Position numbers and translations under genes: made by a program. Of a DNA stretch of 64,000 bases, positions 27,029-36,314 are shown piece by piece. The notes below the pieces were generated by a model. It saw only the letters and a list, made by a program, of their open reading frames with translations, did not search any database and was not told the DNA's origin. The stretch is taken from assembly GCA_900315335.1 (NCBI GenBank), contig OMYR01000010.1, positions 1-64,000 on the forward strand. Reading direction: 5' to 3'. This DNA comes from an uncultured Bacteroidales bacterium (GTDB lineage Bacteria > Bacteroidota > Bacteroidia > Bacteroidales > P3). Position 1 is the first letter of the stretch. Every line of letters begins with the position of its first letter.

Positions 27029-27898
27029 TTACTTGTTGGTGGTATATAAATCGTAAAGTTTTAAGCAATTAACCGTTGTTTTTACATCATGAACGCGCAA
27101 AATATCTGCTCCGTTTTCAAGAGCGAAAGCATGTAAGAACATCGTTTCGGATTGAATTGCTTGCGGAGTTGTATTAAGCGGTTTGTACATCATACTTTTT
27201 CGAGAAATACCTGTAAGAATAGGAAGAGAAAACATTGAGAAATCTTTTTGGTGTGCAAGCAAAAAATAATTCATATCAACAGTCTTTCCAAAGCCAAAGC
27301 CCAAATCCAAGATGATGTCAATAACTCCTTTTTGCCTTAGTGTATCTATTTTTTCGGAGAAGTATTTGCACATATCCTCGAATAGATTGTCATAATGGAT
27401 TTCTTTTTGCATACGGTCGGGAGTGGTGTTGGTGTGCATAAGTATATACGGCAGTTTTTGTTTTGCCACTTCGTCAAACATTTTTTCGTCAAACATTCCG
27501 CCGGATATATCATTGATAATGTCCGCTCCGCAATTGGCAACTTTTTCCACAACTTCCGCCCAAACGGTATCAACACTTATCGGAATATTTGGAAATCTGC
27601 GTTTTATTTCTTTGATAACCGGAAGAAGTCTTTCGCATTCTTCTTGTTTATCGACAAGTTTCGCTCCCGGACGAGTGGAACATGCGCCAATGTCTATTAT
27701 ATCCGCACCTTGCTCAACTATATCTTCGGCACGCTTTATTGCTTTGTCAAAAGTGTTGTAACTTCCGCCGTCAAAAAATGAGTCATCGGTTACGTTCAAT
27801 ATACCCATAACTTTTGGCTTGTCAAGAGAAAATAGATTTCCTTTTATATTTATCTTCTTGTTTAGAGAAAAATTCGTAACTTTGTCGTCTAAAAACAT
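27029..27898 (-). CDS. folP: Dihydropteroate synthase
   Basis: Joins p-aminobenzoate to the pterin pyrophosphate in folate synthesis; the target of sulfonamides. 289 residues, TIM barrel, with VMGILNVTDDSFFDGG, DIIDIGACSTRPGA, ISVDTVW, GADIINDISGG, LDLGFGFGKT and LTGISRKSMM in the canonical order. The sequence reads TDDSF where TPDSF is usual (a Pro to Asp change in the flexible loop). Promoter TATCTTTGC at 27930-27938 on the minus strand. Confidence 0.94.
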   Translation of the reverse strand: MFLDDKVTNFSLNKKINIKGNLFSLDKPKVMGILNVTDDSFFDGGSYNTFDKAIKRAEDIVEQGADIIDIGACSTRPGAKLVDKQEECERLLPVIKEIKRRFPNIPISVDTVWAEVVEKVANCGADIINDISGGMFDEKMFDEVAKQKLPYILMHTNTTPDRMQKEIHYDNLFEDMCKYFSEKIDTLRQKGVIDIILDLGFGFGKTVDMNYFLLAHQKDFSMFSLPILTGISRKSMMYKPLNTTPQAIQSETMFLHAFALENGADILRVHDVKTTVNCLKLYDLYTTNK

Positions 27899-27929
27899 TG
27901 TAGATGTTATTTTTTGAATTTAATATTTT

Positions 27930-27938
27930 GCAAAGATA
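27930..27938 (-). promoter_or_regulatory. folP-cdaA promoter -7 element (TATCTTTGC)
   Basis: An exact minus-strand TAnnTTTGC match 31 bp from folP. A near match (ATATTTTGC) reads the other way at 27923-27931 toward the DUF1599 gene, giving overlapping divergent promoters. Confidence 0.6.
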
Positions 27939-27946
27939 AAAATTTT

Positions 27947-28498
27947 ATGGCAAATACGTCTCAACAATACGATAATATTATTAAAAACACTCGTGATTTA
28001 TTCGTCAAGAAGATGAAAGATTACGGCACTTCGTGGAGAATTTTGCGTCTTTCCTCACTAACCGATCAGATATTCATTAAAGCCAAACGTATTCGCTCCA
28101 TTCAGCAAAGCGGTGTCAATCTTGTGGGCGACAACACGCAAGGAGAATTTGTGGCTATTGTCAATTACGGAATTATGGCATTAATTCAATGCGAACTTGG
28201 CGATGATACCATGGATGAAATCCCACCTCAAAGAGCCGAAGAGTTGTATGACAAATATGCCACCCAAACTAAGGATTTGATGCTCAAAAAAAACCATGAC
28301 TATGGCGAAGCGTGGAGAGATATGCGAATAAGCAGTATGACGGATATTATTTTGCAGAAAATTTTTCGCTTGAAACAAATTGAGGACAATCGTGGAAAAA
28401 CCATTGTATCCGAAGGAGTGCAAGGCAGTTACACCGATATAATAAATTACGCCGTCTTTTGTTTGATACGAATGGAAGAAGAAAATTACAAGGATTAA
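27947..28498 (+). CDS. DUF1599 (nucleotide-modification-associated domain 1) protein
   Basis: 183 residues built of two tandem copies of the same domain: MKDYGTSWRILRLSSLTDQ near residue 25 and HDYGEAWRDMRISSMTD near residue 115, each followed by a basic helix and an NYG/NYA segment. The family is named after contexts linked to nucleotide modification in phages, but the chromosomal Bacteroidota members have no known role. The start at 27947 follows the promoter-like ATATTTTGC. Confidence 0.83.
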   Translation: MANTSQQYDNIIKNTRDLFVKKMKDYGTSWRILRLSSLTDQIFIKAKRIRSIQQSGVNLVGDNTQGEFVAIVNYGIMALIQCELGDDTMDEIPPQRAEELYDKYATQTKDLMLKKNHDYGEAWRDMRISSMTDIILQKIFRLKQIEDNRGKTIVSEGVQGSYTDIINYAVFCLIRMEEENYKD

Positions 28499-28526
28499 TA
28501 TCGAAAAATTATGTAGTGAAATCATA

Positions 28527-28589
28527 AAATTAGTGTTTAACATTATTTTATTAATCACTGAAACTAATTTACGGATGTTTAACACTGAT
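28527..28589. repeat. 21-bp-period intergenic array, locus 8 (3 units)
   Basis: Units at 28527-28547, 28548-28568 and 28569-28589. Two contain GTTTAACA(T/C)T and the middle one is the ATCACTGAAACTAA variant. Between the DUF1599 and DoxX-like genes, both on the plus strand. Confidence 0.8.
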
Positions 28590-28652
28590 AAATGTAAAAG
28601 AAATAACGAGAATTTAATTAAATAAAAATAACAAATAAAAACTATAAACAAA

Positions 28653-29789
28653 ATGAATACTAAAACAAGAAACATAATGAATCATATATTGAGAGTATTG
28701 TTTGGCGGTGTTTTCATATTTTCGGGCTTTGTTAAGGCGGTAGATCCTATGGGTACGGCTTTCAAAATCGAGGAATATATGACCGTATTTGGTTTTGACG
28801 GATTGGTGTCGGCTTTACCGGGATTGCCTGCGGTGTTGAGTGTTTTGTTATGTGCTGTTGAGTTTTTGATAGGTATTACCGTTTTGCTGCATATATACAA
28901 CAAAATTAATAAATGGACTGCTGCTGCATTTATGTTGTTTTTCACCGTTACGACATTGATAGACGCTTTGACGAACAATGTATCGGATTGCGGTTGCTTC
29001 GGTGATGCCGTGAAATTAACCAATTGGCAGACATTTTACAAAAACATTGTTTTGGACATCATACTTGTCGGAATATTTATTACCGATTTCAACAAACCGC
29101 AATCATTCGCCAAGAAAAGTAATTGGATAACCGTGGTTGTCTTTGCTGTGTTTGTTTTTGCGTTTAGTTTAAGAAACATAATGTATGAGCCTTGCATTGA
29201 TTTTCGACCTTGGAAAGTCGGCAACAAAATGGCACCTACCGAAAGCGAACAGGCACCTGCCGTAACTTTTGCCACATACAAAAACAACAAAACAAACGAA
29301 GAGAAAGAATTTTCTATGGACGAACTTATGGAAGAGTCGCAAAAGGATGCTGATTTTCAACAAAAATGGACTTTTGTCTCATCTCGCTACATTAATCCTA
29401 ATGAAATAAAGGCTGACGGCTTTTCTTTGACAGCCTTTGAGTCCAATGACGACGAGAGTTTGGCTCTTTTGTCCGATACCACATCATCATTGTTTATGTT
29501 GGCGATTGTTGATATGAACAAGACGAGTGAAAAAGGTATGAAAAAAGCCATAGAGTTTTTGAAAACCAAAGCAGACAAAGGCGATAGGGTTATTGTCGTT
29601 ACGGCTTCTTCACAAGAGATTTGGTATGACTTTCAAGAAAAATATAAACTCAATGATTACGGCATTTATTCGTGTGATGACAAAGCTATTTTGGCAATGG
29701 TAAGAAGCAATCCTTCGATTGTGGAAATCAAAGACACGAAAGTTGCCAACAAATGGGGGTGGAGAAGTATTCCGAGCATTAAGAAATAA
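28653..29789 (+). CDS. DoxX/MauE-like membrane protein (BT_3928-like family)
   Basis: 378 residues. Four N-terminal membrane helices with FGGVFIFSGFVKAVDPMG at the start of the first, and the paired-Cys loop SDCGCFGDAVKL between helices 3 and 4, typical of MauE/DoxX-type redox proteins. A fifth helix (about 165-180) precedes a soluble C-terminal half (about 200-378) that I do not recognise beyond a possible thioredoxin-like layout without CxxC. Possibly part of an envelope disulfide or quinone-linked pathway; inference from family only. Confidence 0.8.
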   Translation: MNTKTRNIMNHILRVLFGGVFIFSGFVKAVDPMGTAFKIEEYMTVFGFDGLVSALPGLPAVLSVLLCAVEFLIGITVLLHIYNKINKWTAAAFMLFFTVTTLIDALTNNVSDCGCFGDAVKLTNWQTFYKNIVLDIILVGIFITDFNKPQSFAKKSNWITVVVFAVFVFAFSLRNIMYEPCIDFRPWKVGNKMAPTESEQAPAVTFATYKNNKTNEEKEFSMDELMEESQKDADFQQKWTFVSSRYINPNEIKADGFSLTAFESNDDESLALLSDTTSSLFMLAIVDMNKTSEKGMKKAIEFLKTKADKGDRVIVVTASSQEIWYDFQEKYKLNDYGIYSCDDKAILAMVRSNPSIVEIKDTKVANKWGWRSIPSIKK

Positions 29790-29824
29790 CTTTTTTAGAG
29801 AAAGAAATTTGGCAATAAGGCACT

Positions 29825-30901
29825 ATGCTCAATTATATATTGAAGAAAATCGGCTATGGATTACTTGTAATCTTCGGGGTTGTAACCTTAGTGTTTTTTC
29901 TTTTTAATATATTGCCGGGAGACCCTGCAAGAATGATGTTAGGTCAAAGAGCGGACGAGCAGAGTGTGGAGATGATTCATAAGGATTTGGGTTTGGATAA
30001 GCCGTTAGGCATTCAGTATTTGAATTATCTTAATGACCTTTGTCCAATATCTTTTCATAGTACATCAAAGAGTAGCAAATTTTTTTTGGATACAACCAAA
30101 TACACTTCTTTTACGACACTGATAAAAGTAAATAAAAGTAGGGTTATTTTGAAAAAGCCATATCTTCGCCGTTCTTATCAAAGTAAAAGAAATGTGTCCG
30201 ATATACTCAAAGAGGCATTCCCAAACACAATAATTTTGGCAATTGCGTCCATTGTTTTTGCTTTTATCATTGGGGTGATATTGGGTAGTATTTCATCGCT
30301 TTATGCCAATACGTGGTTGGATAGACTGATTCAGTTTATAACTTCGGTCGGTATGTCTTTGCCGTCATTTTTCGCAGCCATTATCATTGCTTGGTTATTT
30401 GCGTTTGTACTCGCCGACTACACGGGGCTTAGTATGTTCGGTTCGTTGTATGTTGTCGATGATTTGGGAAGAGGAGAGCATTTGCAGATAAAGAATCTAA
30501 TCCTACCGGCATTAACATTGGGCATACGTCCGTTGGCAGTCATAACCGAATTAACCAAAGCCACACTATTAGATGTATATTCCCAAGACTATATTCGTAC
30601 AGCGAGGGCAAAGGGGTTAAACAACAGACAGATTATTTGGCGACACGCTTTGAAAAATGCACTTAACCCAGTTATAACGGCTACAAGCGGGTGGTTTGCT
30701 TCGCTTATAGCGGGAGCTGTGTTTGTGGAATATATCTTTGATTGGAAAGGCGTTGGAGTGGTTATTGTGGATAGTTTGGAGAAATATGATTTTCCTGTGG
30801 TTATGGGGGCATTGCTTGTGGTGTGTATATTACTTGTGTTGATAAACATATTGACCGATATTCTTTATGGTGTTTTAGACCCTCGAATAAGAGTGAAATA
30901 G
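29825..30901 (+). CDS. ABC transporter permease, DppB/OppB family, without neighbours
   Basis: 358 residues, six predicted helices. The family's N-terminal YGLLVIFGVVTLVFFLFNILPGDPA region and the EAA-loop region (YIRTARAKGLNNRQIIWRHALKNAL) are intact. A loop of about 75 residues between helices 1 and 2 is rich in Ser and Lys. A working importer needs a second permease, ATPase and binding protein. None is adjacent, so the rest must be elsewhere or this is a relic. Confidence 0.9.
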   Translation: MLNYILKKIGYGLLVIFGVVTLVFFLFNILPGDPARMMLGQRADEQSVEMIHKDLGLDKPLGIQYLNYLNDLCPISFHSTSKSSKFFLDTTKYTSFTTLIKVNKSRVILKKPYLRRSYQSKRNVSDILKEAFPNTIILAIASIVFAFIIGVILGSISSLYANTWLDRLIQFITSVGMSLPSFFAAIIIAWLFAFVLADYTGLSMFGSLYVVDDLGRGEHLQIKNLILPALTLGIRPLAVITELTKATLLDVYSQDYIRTARAKGLNNRQIIWRHALKNALNPVITATSGWFASLIAGAVFVEYIFDWKGVGVVIVDSLEKYDFPVVMGALLVVCILLVLINILTDILYGVLDPRIRVK

Positions 30902-30987
30902 TTGTTGGGGTCGGTTAAGACGAAAAAGTTTTTAGCAGAAAATTTGTTTTTTGGAGTTGAAAATGATTGCAAGTGAGAATTATGTTG

Positions 30988-30996
30988 TAGATTTGC
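30988..30996 (+). promoter_or_regulatory. Promoter -7 element (TAGATTTGC)
   Basis: A TAnnTTTGC match 55 bp before the small secreted protein gene at 31052. Confidence 0.5.
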
Positions 30997-31051
30997 AGAC
31001 GTTACGATAATTGTAACAGAGTTTATTAAATTGATTATTGAAGTAAATAAA

Positions 31052-31285
31052 ATGAAAAGAGAAAAGAAATTATTGGTTTTAATGATTATGTTTTTTATTG
31101 GTGTTACGAGTGTATTCTCTCAACCACCGATGCCAAACGGATATGATGAAGACCCCGATTTTGAAGAGGACAATGTGAAATCCAATCAAACCTCTCCAAT
31201 AGGTACTGCAACTTTGCTTATGTTAGGCTTAGGCGGTGCTGTATTAGGCTACAAGATTAAAAAGAATAGCAGGAATAATGAATAG
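31052..31285 (+). CDS. Small secreted protein with PID-CTERM-like tail
   Basis: 77 residues: a basic start and signal peptide ending near VFSQPP, a short acidic middle (YDEDPDFEEDN), then SPIGTATLLMLGLGGAVLGYKIKK. The Pro-Ile, one hydrophobic helix and basic end resemble the small C-terminal sorting tails of Bacteroidota (PID-CTERM-like), here with Gly instead of Asp. A tail-anchored envelope protein of unknown function. Confidence 0.65.
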   Translation: MKREKKLLVLMIMFFIGVTSVFSQPPMPNGYDEDPDFEEDNVKSNQTSPIGTATLLMLGLGGAVLGYKIKKNSRNNE

Positions 31286-31399
31286 TTTGCAGCAACGGAT
31301 AATTGCTTTATAGGTTTTCTTTTCAAAACATCTTGATTTTTGTTGATAGTAATTGCTATCGGCAGGTTTTGTTTTGCACTTATAGTTTTATCGTTAAAT

Positions 31400-31440
31400 A
31401 AAAAAAGCAGACTACATATAAAAAAACGTAGTCTGCAAAA
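31400..31440 (-). terminator. Terminator of ppdK
   Basis: On the minus strand a perfect 9-bp stem (GCAGACTAC with GTAGTCTGC, 31407-31436) is followed by a T run. It lies 50 bp past the ppdK stop. T-rich flanks on both sides mean it could also stop plus-strand transcription. Confidence 0.85.
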
Positions 31441-31490
31441 TTTATGGGAAAAATTAAAAAATTCTTCTTTTACGAATAGTACAAAGCAAA

Positions 31491-34202
31491 TTATTTCTCG
31501 GCTTCAATAGCGGCTTGTGCGGCAGCCAAACGTGCCAATGGTACTCTGTATGGAGAGCAAGATACATAATCAACTCCGCTATTGTAGAAGAATTTAACGC
31601 TCTCGCCATCACCACCATGCTCGCCACAAACACCTATACGCAATTTAGGATTGGTCTTTCTGCCGTGCTTTATTGCGTGTTTAACCAATAAACCTACACC
31701 ATCTTTGTCGATAGTTTGGAATGGGTCGTTAGATAAAATCTTTTGCTCGGTATATGTGTGAAGAATTAAATTAACATCGTCTCTTGAAAATCCGAACGTC
31801 ATCTGCGTTAAGTCATTAGTTCCAAATGAGAAGAAGTCTGTCATCTTAGCGATTTCCCCTGCTGCCATAGTAGCACGAGGAACTTCAATCATTGTGCCGA
31901 ACTTGTATTTTATCGTTGTATTGGTTGCTTTTTCAACCTTATCATGTATTTCGTCGCAAATGGCTTTCTGATGCTTCAACTCTTCAACCGAAATGGTCAA
32001 AGGTATCATTATCTCCAAATGTGGGTCATAACCTTCTCTCTTAACTTCTGCGTATGCTTCAAACAAGGCTTTGAATTGAAGTTTGGATATTTCCGGATAA
32101 AGAATACCTAATCTCACACCACGAATACCCATCATTGGATTAACTTCTTGCAAGCCCATAATTCTGTCTTGCAATTCTGCCAAAGTTATACCCAAATCCC
32201 TTGCGATAATCTTTTGTTGAGTCTCATCCTTTGGAGCAAACTCGTGCAAAGGTGGATCCATTAAACGTATCGTTACAGGGTGAGCGTTCATAATTTTCAG
32301 AGTTGCTTTGACAGACTCTTTCATATAAGGTAGCAACGCTTGAAGATATTGTTTCCTTACCTGTGTCGTGTCCGACAAAATCACTTTACGCATTATTGCC
32401 AAAGGTACTTCGCTATCTTTTCCATAGAACATGTGTTCTATTCTGAACAATCCGATGCCTTTTGCACCGAAATCCAATGCTTGTTTTGTATCGATAGGGT
32501 TGTCGGCATTGGTTTCAACTCCGATAGTCTTGATATCGTCAACCAAAGACATAAATTGTTTGAACAAAGGTGAGTCGGTAGGAGATACCATTTTGATTTC
32601 GCCTTCATAAACATAGCCTTTGGAACCGTTAAGTGAGATTGTGTCGCCTTCTTTGAAGATTTTGTTGCCTATGCGTACTACTTTGGCACCCATAATGGAC
32701 AAATCCTCTGAACCGACAATACAACATTTGCCCCAACCTCTTGCAACAAGAGCAGCATGTGAGGTCATACCTCCACGAGCAGTCAAGATACCGCCGGCAG
32801 CCTGCATACCCTCAACATCTTCCGGGTTGGTCTCTTCACGAACCAAGATAGCCGTTTCGCCCAAATCGTTAAGACGAACAGCCTCACGGCTTGACATGGC
32901 AATCTTTCCGCAAACACCACCGGGACCTGCCGGCAAACCATGTCCGATAACCACTTTGCTTTCCTCATCATTGGCGTCCAAAACAGGGTGTAACAATTCG
33001 TCCAACTGATTGGTATTAACTCTGCAAATAGCCGTCTTTTCGTCAATAAGACCTTCGTTAAGCATATCTACAGCCATCTTAACGGCAGCCGTTCCTGTAC
33101 GTTTGCCAACACGACATTGCAACATATATAACACTTTGTGCTGAATGGTAAATTCTATATCCAACATATCGTGATAGTATGCTTCAAGGTTTTTTCTAAC
33201 TTCGCAAAGTTCATTATAAACCTCCGGCATAATTTCCTGCAAAGAGTCCAAATGTTGGTTGTGAGCGTTTTTTGTTTCGTCATTCAATGGATTAGGAGTA
33301 CGAATACCGGCTACGACATCTTCGCCTTGCGCATTGATAAGCCATTCTCCATAGAAATTGTTGTCTCCCGTCGCCGGGTCTCTTGTGAAAGCAACACCGG
33401 TCGCAGAATCATTGCCCATATTTCCGAAGACCATAGCCTGAACATTGACAGCAGTACCCCAATCCTCAGGAATCTTCTCAATACGACGATAAGCAACGGC
33501 TTTGTCGCCCATCCAAGACTTGAAAACGGCTCTGATACCACCTTCCAATTGCTCTTTGGCATCGTCAGGAAAATCTTCGTTCAATTCCTTACGTATAATC
33601 TTCTTGAATTTATCTGCAAGATACTGCAAATCTTTGCTTGTTAAGTCGGTATCTGATTTATATGAGTGTTGTCTTTTATATTCGTCCAAATACTCGTCCA
33701 ATAACTTACGAATACCTTTGCCTTGTGCGGGTTGTCTGCCTTCGGCTTTCTCCATAACGACGTCGGCATACATCATAATCAAACGTCTGTAAGAATCATA
33801 AACAAAACGTTCGTTGCCCGTCTGTTCAATCAATCCTGGAATAGTCTCGCTTGACAAACCGATATTCAAAACGGTGTCCATCATACCCGGCATGGATATT
33901 CTCGCACCTGAACGACAAGAAACCAACAACGGGTTATCTTTGTCGCCATATTTTGCACCCATGATTTCGCCTATTTGTTCCATACCTTGCCAAACGTCAT
34001 TCATAAGGCCGTTAGGAAGTGAGCAGTTGTTTTCGTAGTAATCGGTACAACATTCGGTTGTTATGGTTAGACCCGCAGGTACAGGAAGTTTCAAAAGACA
34101 CATTTGTGCAAGATTAGCACCTTTTCCGCCAAGAAGGTTTTTCATTGACGCATCGCCTTCGGCTTGACGATTACCAAAGGTATATACATACTTTTTACTC
34201 AT
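31491..34202 (-). CDS. ppdK: Pyruvate, phosphate dikinase
   Basis: Interconverts pyruvate + ATP + Pi and PEP + AMP + PPi. 903 residues in the usual order: N-terminal ATP-grasp region (GGKGANLAQM at the start; SCRSGARISMPGMMDTVLN near 95), the central phosphohistidine domain with GGMTSHAALVARGWGKCC (His near residue 455) and the C-terminal PEP/pyruvate TIM barrel (LFRIEHMF, FGTNDLTQM, CGEHGG). Full length and intact. Confidence 0.96.
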   Translation of the reverse strand: MSKKYVYTFGNRQAEGDASMKNLLGGKGANLAQMCLLKLPVPAGLTITTECCTDYYENNCSLPNGLMNDVWQGMEQIGEIMGAKYGDKDNPLLVSCRSGARISMPGMMDTVLNIGLSSETIPGLIEQTGNERFVYDSYRRLIMMYADVVMEKAEGRQPAQGKGIRKLLDEYLDEYKRQHSYKSDTDLTSKDLQYLADKFKKIIRKELNEDFPDDAKEQLEGGIRAVFKSWMGDKAVAYRRIEKIPEDWGTAVNVQAMVFGNMGNDSATGVAFTRDPATGDNNFYGEWLINAQGEDVVAGIRTPNPLNDETKNAHNQHLDSLQEIMPEVYNELCEVRKNLEAYYHDMLDIEFTIQHKVLYMLQCRVGKRTGTAAVKMAVDMLNEGLIDEKTAICRVNTNQLDELLHPVLDANDEESKVVIGHGLPAGPGGVCGKIAMSSREAVRLNDLGETAILVREETNPEDVEGMQAAGGILTARGGMTSHAALVARGWGKCCIVGSEDLSIMGAKVVRIGNKIFKEGDTISLNGSKGYVYEGEIKMVSPTDSPLFKQFMSLVDDIKTIGVETNADNPIDTKQALDFGAKGIGLFRIEHMFYGKDSEVPLAIMRKVILSDTTQVRKQYLQALLPYMKESVKATLKIMNAHPVTIRLMDPPLHEFAPKDETQQKIIARDLGITLAELQDRIMGLQEVNPMMGIRGVRLGILYPEISKLQFKALFEAYAEVKREGYDPHLEIMIPLTISVEELKHQKAICDEIHDKVEKATNTTIKYKFGTMIEVPRATMAAGEIAKMTDFFSFGTNDLTQMTFGFSRDDVNLILHTYTEQKILSNDPFQTIDKDGVGLLVKHAIKHGRKTNPKLRIGVCGEHGGDGESVKFFYNSGVDYVSCSPYRVPLARLAAAQAAIEAEK

Positions 34203-34408
34203 AGTTTTAATGGGGTTAAAAAATTTTAATTATATAATCCTCAAAAAGAGTTTGCAAAATTACAATTATTTTCCGACTTAACAAAGTGTAATTCACATTA
34301 AATGAATTTTTAATAGAAAATTTGTACATAGACTTTTTTAATAAATATGATTGAATGTAAGTTTGATTATTGATTAAGACATAATAAAATGCTGCGTTTA
34401 TGAGCGGT
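34203..34408. other. AT-rich gap upstream of ppdK with its promoter
   Basis: Part of a 519-bp divergent gap. A minus-strand TAATTTTGC element at 34254-34262 fits a ppdK promoter. I see no reading frame or structured RNA here. The rest of the gap is locus 9 of the 21-bp repeat and an AT-rich leader to the reductase gene. Confidence 0.5.
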
Positions 34409-34555
34409 AAAAATGGTGTTTAATATTAGTTTATTAGTTACTCACACTAATTTATTAGTTACTCACATTAATTTATCAATCACTCACATTAATTTTTTAA
34501 TCATTGACATTATTTTTTTAATTGCTTATACTAATTTTTTGTTTTCTTACGTTAG
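34409..34555. repeat. 21-bp-period intergenic array, locus 9 (7 units)
   Basis: Seven units in exact register at 34409, 34430, 34451, 34472, 34493, 34514 and 34535. Units 2 and 3 differ at one base, and units 1-5 share a TCACA(C/T)TAA or TTAATATTAG type core. Degeneration increases toward the 3' end. It lies between the divergent 5' ends of ppdK and the aldo/keto reductase. Confidence 0.92.
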
Positions 34556-34721
34556 TAAATTGTTTTTCGGTAAAATTTTTCATTTTGGGCAAAGCCGTGC
34601 CGATAGAGTATATGCGAGAGGAATTTGGTTGTCGATTTCTGAGTTTTTAAGCATATTACTGTACCGAAAACAGAAAGAGACTTATTTCGCAAGAGTAAAA
34701 TTAACACAAAAATACGTAGAT

Positions 34722-35567
34722 ATGAAGACAATTAAGTTAAACAATGGCGTAGAAATGCCGATGTTGGGTTACGGAGTATTTCAAGTTGAGCCTGATGAGT
34801 GCCAAAGATGTGTGGAAGATGCGTTGAAAAGCGGTTATCGGTTGATAGATACCGCCCAAGCGTATATGAACGAAGAGGGTGTGGGTAATGCGATAAAAAA
34901 TAGCGGGGTAAAACGTGAGGATATATTCCTTGTAACCAAGATATGGATAACCAATTTCGGATATGAAAAAGCAAAAGCAAGCATCGAGGAAAGCCTTAGA
35001 AAATTACAGACATCGTATATAGATTTAATGCTTTTGCACCAACCGTTCAACGATTATTATGGGGCGTATCGTGCAATGGAAGAAGCATACAAAGAAGGTA
35101 AAATCCGTGCAATAGGTGTGAGCAATTTTCCAAGCGACAGGCTTATAGATTTGGCTCATAACGTAGAAGTAAAACCTATGGTCAATCAAGTGGAAGCCCA
35201 TGTATTTTGTCAGCAAATAAAGGCTACGAAATATATGAATGAATTGGATTGTAAGGTTATGGCATGGGGACCTTTTGCAGAGGGTAAGAACAATTTATTT
35301 ACCGATGAGGTGCTTGCCAAAATAGGAGCGAAATACAACAAAACCAACGCCCAAATTGCGTTGCGTTATCTTTTGCAAAGGGATATGATTGTTATTCCAA
35401 AGACAACCCACATCGAGCGTATGAAACAAAATATGGACGTATTCGATTTTGAATTGACAAAAGAGGATATGGACGAAATTTTGAAGATGGATACAGGGCA
35501 TTCGGTGGTTATAGGTTCGCATCAAGACCCTGAGGTTACAAAATGGTTTATGACATTATTGAAATAA
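34722..35567 (+). CDS. Aldo/keto reductase (AKR5-like)
   Basis: NADPH-dependent carbonyl reductase, TIM barrel, 281 residues. The catalytic tetrad is Asp43, Tyr48, Lys73 and His106 (LIDTAQAY, VTKIW, LLHQP). The cofactor motif IPKTTHIERMKQN is near residue 225. The open frame runs upstream through the 21-bp array, but the conserved start KTIKLNNGVEMPMLG begins at 34722, so I place the start there. Physiological substrate unknown. Confidence 0.9.
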   Translation: MKTIKLNNGVEMPMLGYGVFQVEPDECQRCVEDALKSGYRLIDTAQAYMNEEGVGNAIKNSGVKREDIFLVTKIWITNFGYEKAKASIEESLRKLQTSYIDLMLLHQPFNDYYGAYRAMEEAYKEGKIRAIGVSNFPSDRLIDLAHNVEVKPMVNQVEAHVFCQQIKATKYMNELDCKVMAWGPFAEGKNNLFTDEVLAKIGAKYNKTNAQIALRYLLQRDMIVIPKTTHIERMKQNMDVFDFELTKEDMDEILKMDTGHSVVIGSHQDPEVTKWFMTLLK

Positions 35568-35593
35568 ATTTCTTTTTGATTTAGTTTAACGAT

Positions 35594-36124
35594 ATGGAAG
35601 AAGTAAGAATAGATACAGCCAATCCTACGCCAGAAGACAGTCAACAGAGCGTTAGGGATTCGCAATTGTGTTTCAAAATCAATCACACTATGCCTTATAC
35701 CGAAGAGTACAATGCTTTGATTAAGGAATTATTTGTTGATGGCATAGGAGAGGGGTCGAGGATTATGTCTCCGATAACTGTCGTTCGTGCCAAAAATGTT
35801 AAGATTGGTAAAAATGTTGTCATTATGAACAATTGCCTTATGATGAGTGCAGGAGGAATTACGATTGAGGACAATGTGTTGGTTGGTGCCAATTCACAAC
35901 TTATTTCAAATAATCACGATTTGTACCAGCGAAGCATAATAACTTGCAAGCCCGTACATTTGAAAAGCAATTGTTGGATTGGTGCAGGCTCAACAATACT
36001 TCCCGGCATTACAATAGGCAAAAATGCCGTTGTAGGGGCTGGCAGCGTTGTTACGAAAGATGTTCCCGACGATTGTATCGCTGTTGGCAATCCAGCCAAA
36101 GTCATTAAAAAGATACCATACTAA
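35594..36124 (+). CDS. Acetyltransferase, left-handed beta-helix (maltose O-acetyltransferase-like)
   Basis: 176 residues with repeated hexapeptides in the second half ([54 protein letters not shown]), the acetyl-CoA-binding helix and catalytic-type His in NNHDLY. It ends with the common [12 protein letters not shown] tail. The acceptor sugar or small molecule is unknown. It starts 26 bp after the reductase, probably the same transcript, and is followed by a terminator. Confidence 0.88.
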   Translation: MEEVRIDTANPTPEDSQQSVRDSQLCFKINHTMPYTEEYNALIKELFVDGIGEGSRIMSPITVVRAKNVKIGKNVVIMNNCLMMSAGGITIEDNVLVGANSQLISNNHDLYQRSIITCKPVHLKSNCWIGAGSTILPGITIGKNAVVGAGSVVTKDVPDDCIAVGNPAKVIKKIPY

Positions 36125-36151
36125 AACTTTTTAGTTTTTTAATTCATTTGG

Positions 36152-36186
36152 CAAGGCGATGAATGGATATTCATTGCCTTGTTTTG
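36152..36186 (+). terminator. Terminator after the acetyltransferase
   Basis: A 13-bp stem (CAAGGCGATGAAT with ATTCATTGCCTTG, one G-U pair), 4-nt loop, then TTTT. Confidence 0.82.
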
Positions 36187-36314
36187 CTATGTTTGGTTTT
36201 TGAAGTGATTGTTTTTTTGAAAAATTTAACGTTAAGCGAGCGAAGTGTAATTTTTTTATTTTAATTTCGCAAACTGTTAAAATGTAACTATTGTTCAACT
36301 TATAGATATTTGAA

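Noticed and set aside
34413..34721. N-terminal extension of the aldo/keto reductase
   Set aside because: It is translated repeat array with a hydrophobic 7-residue period and no homology. The conserved start lies at 34722.
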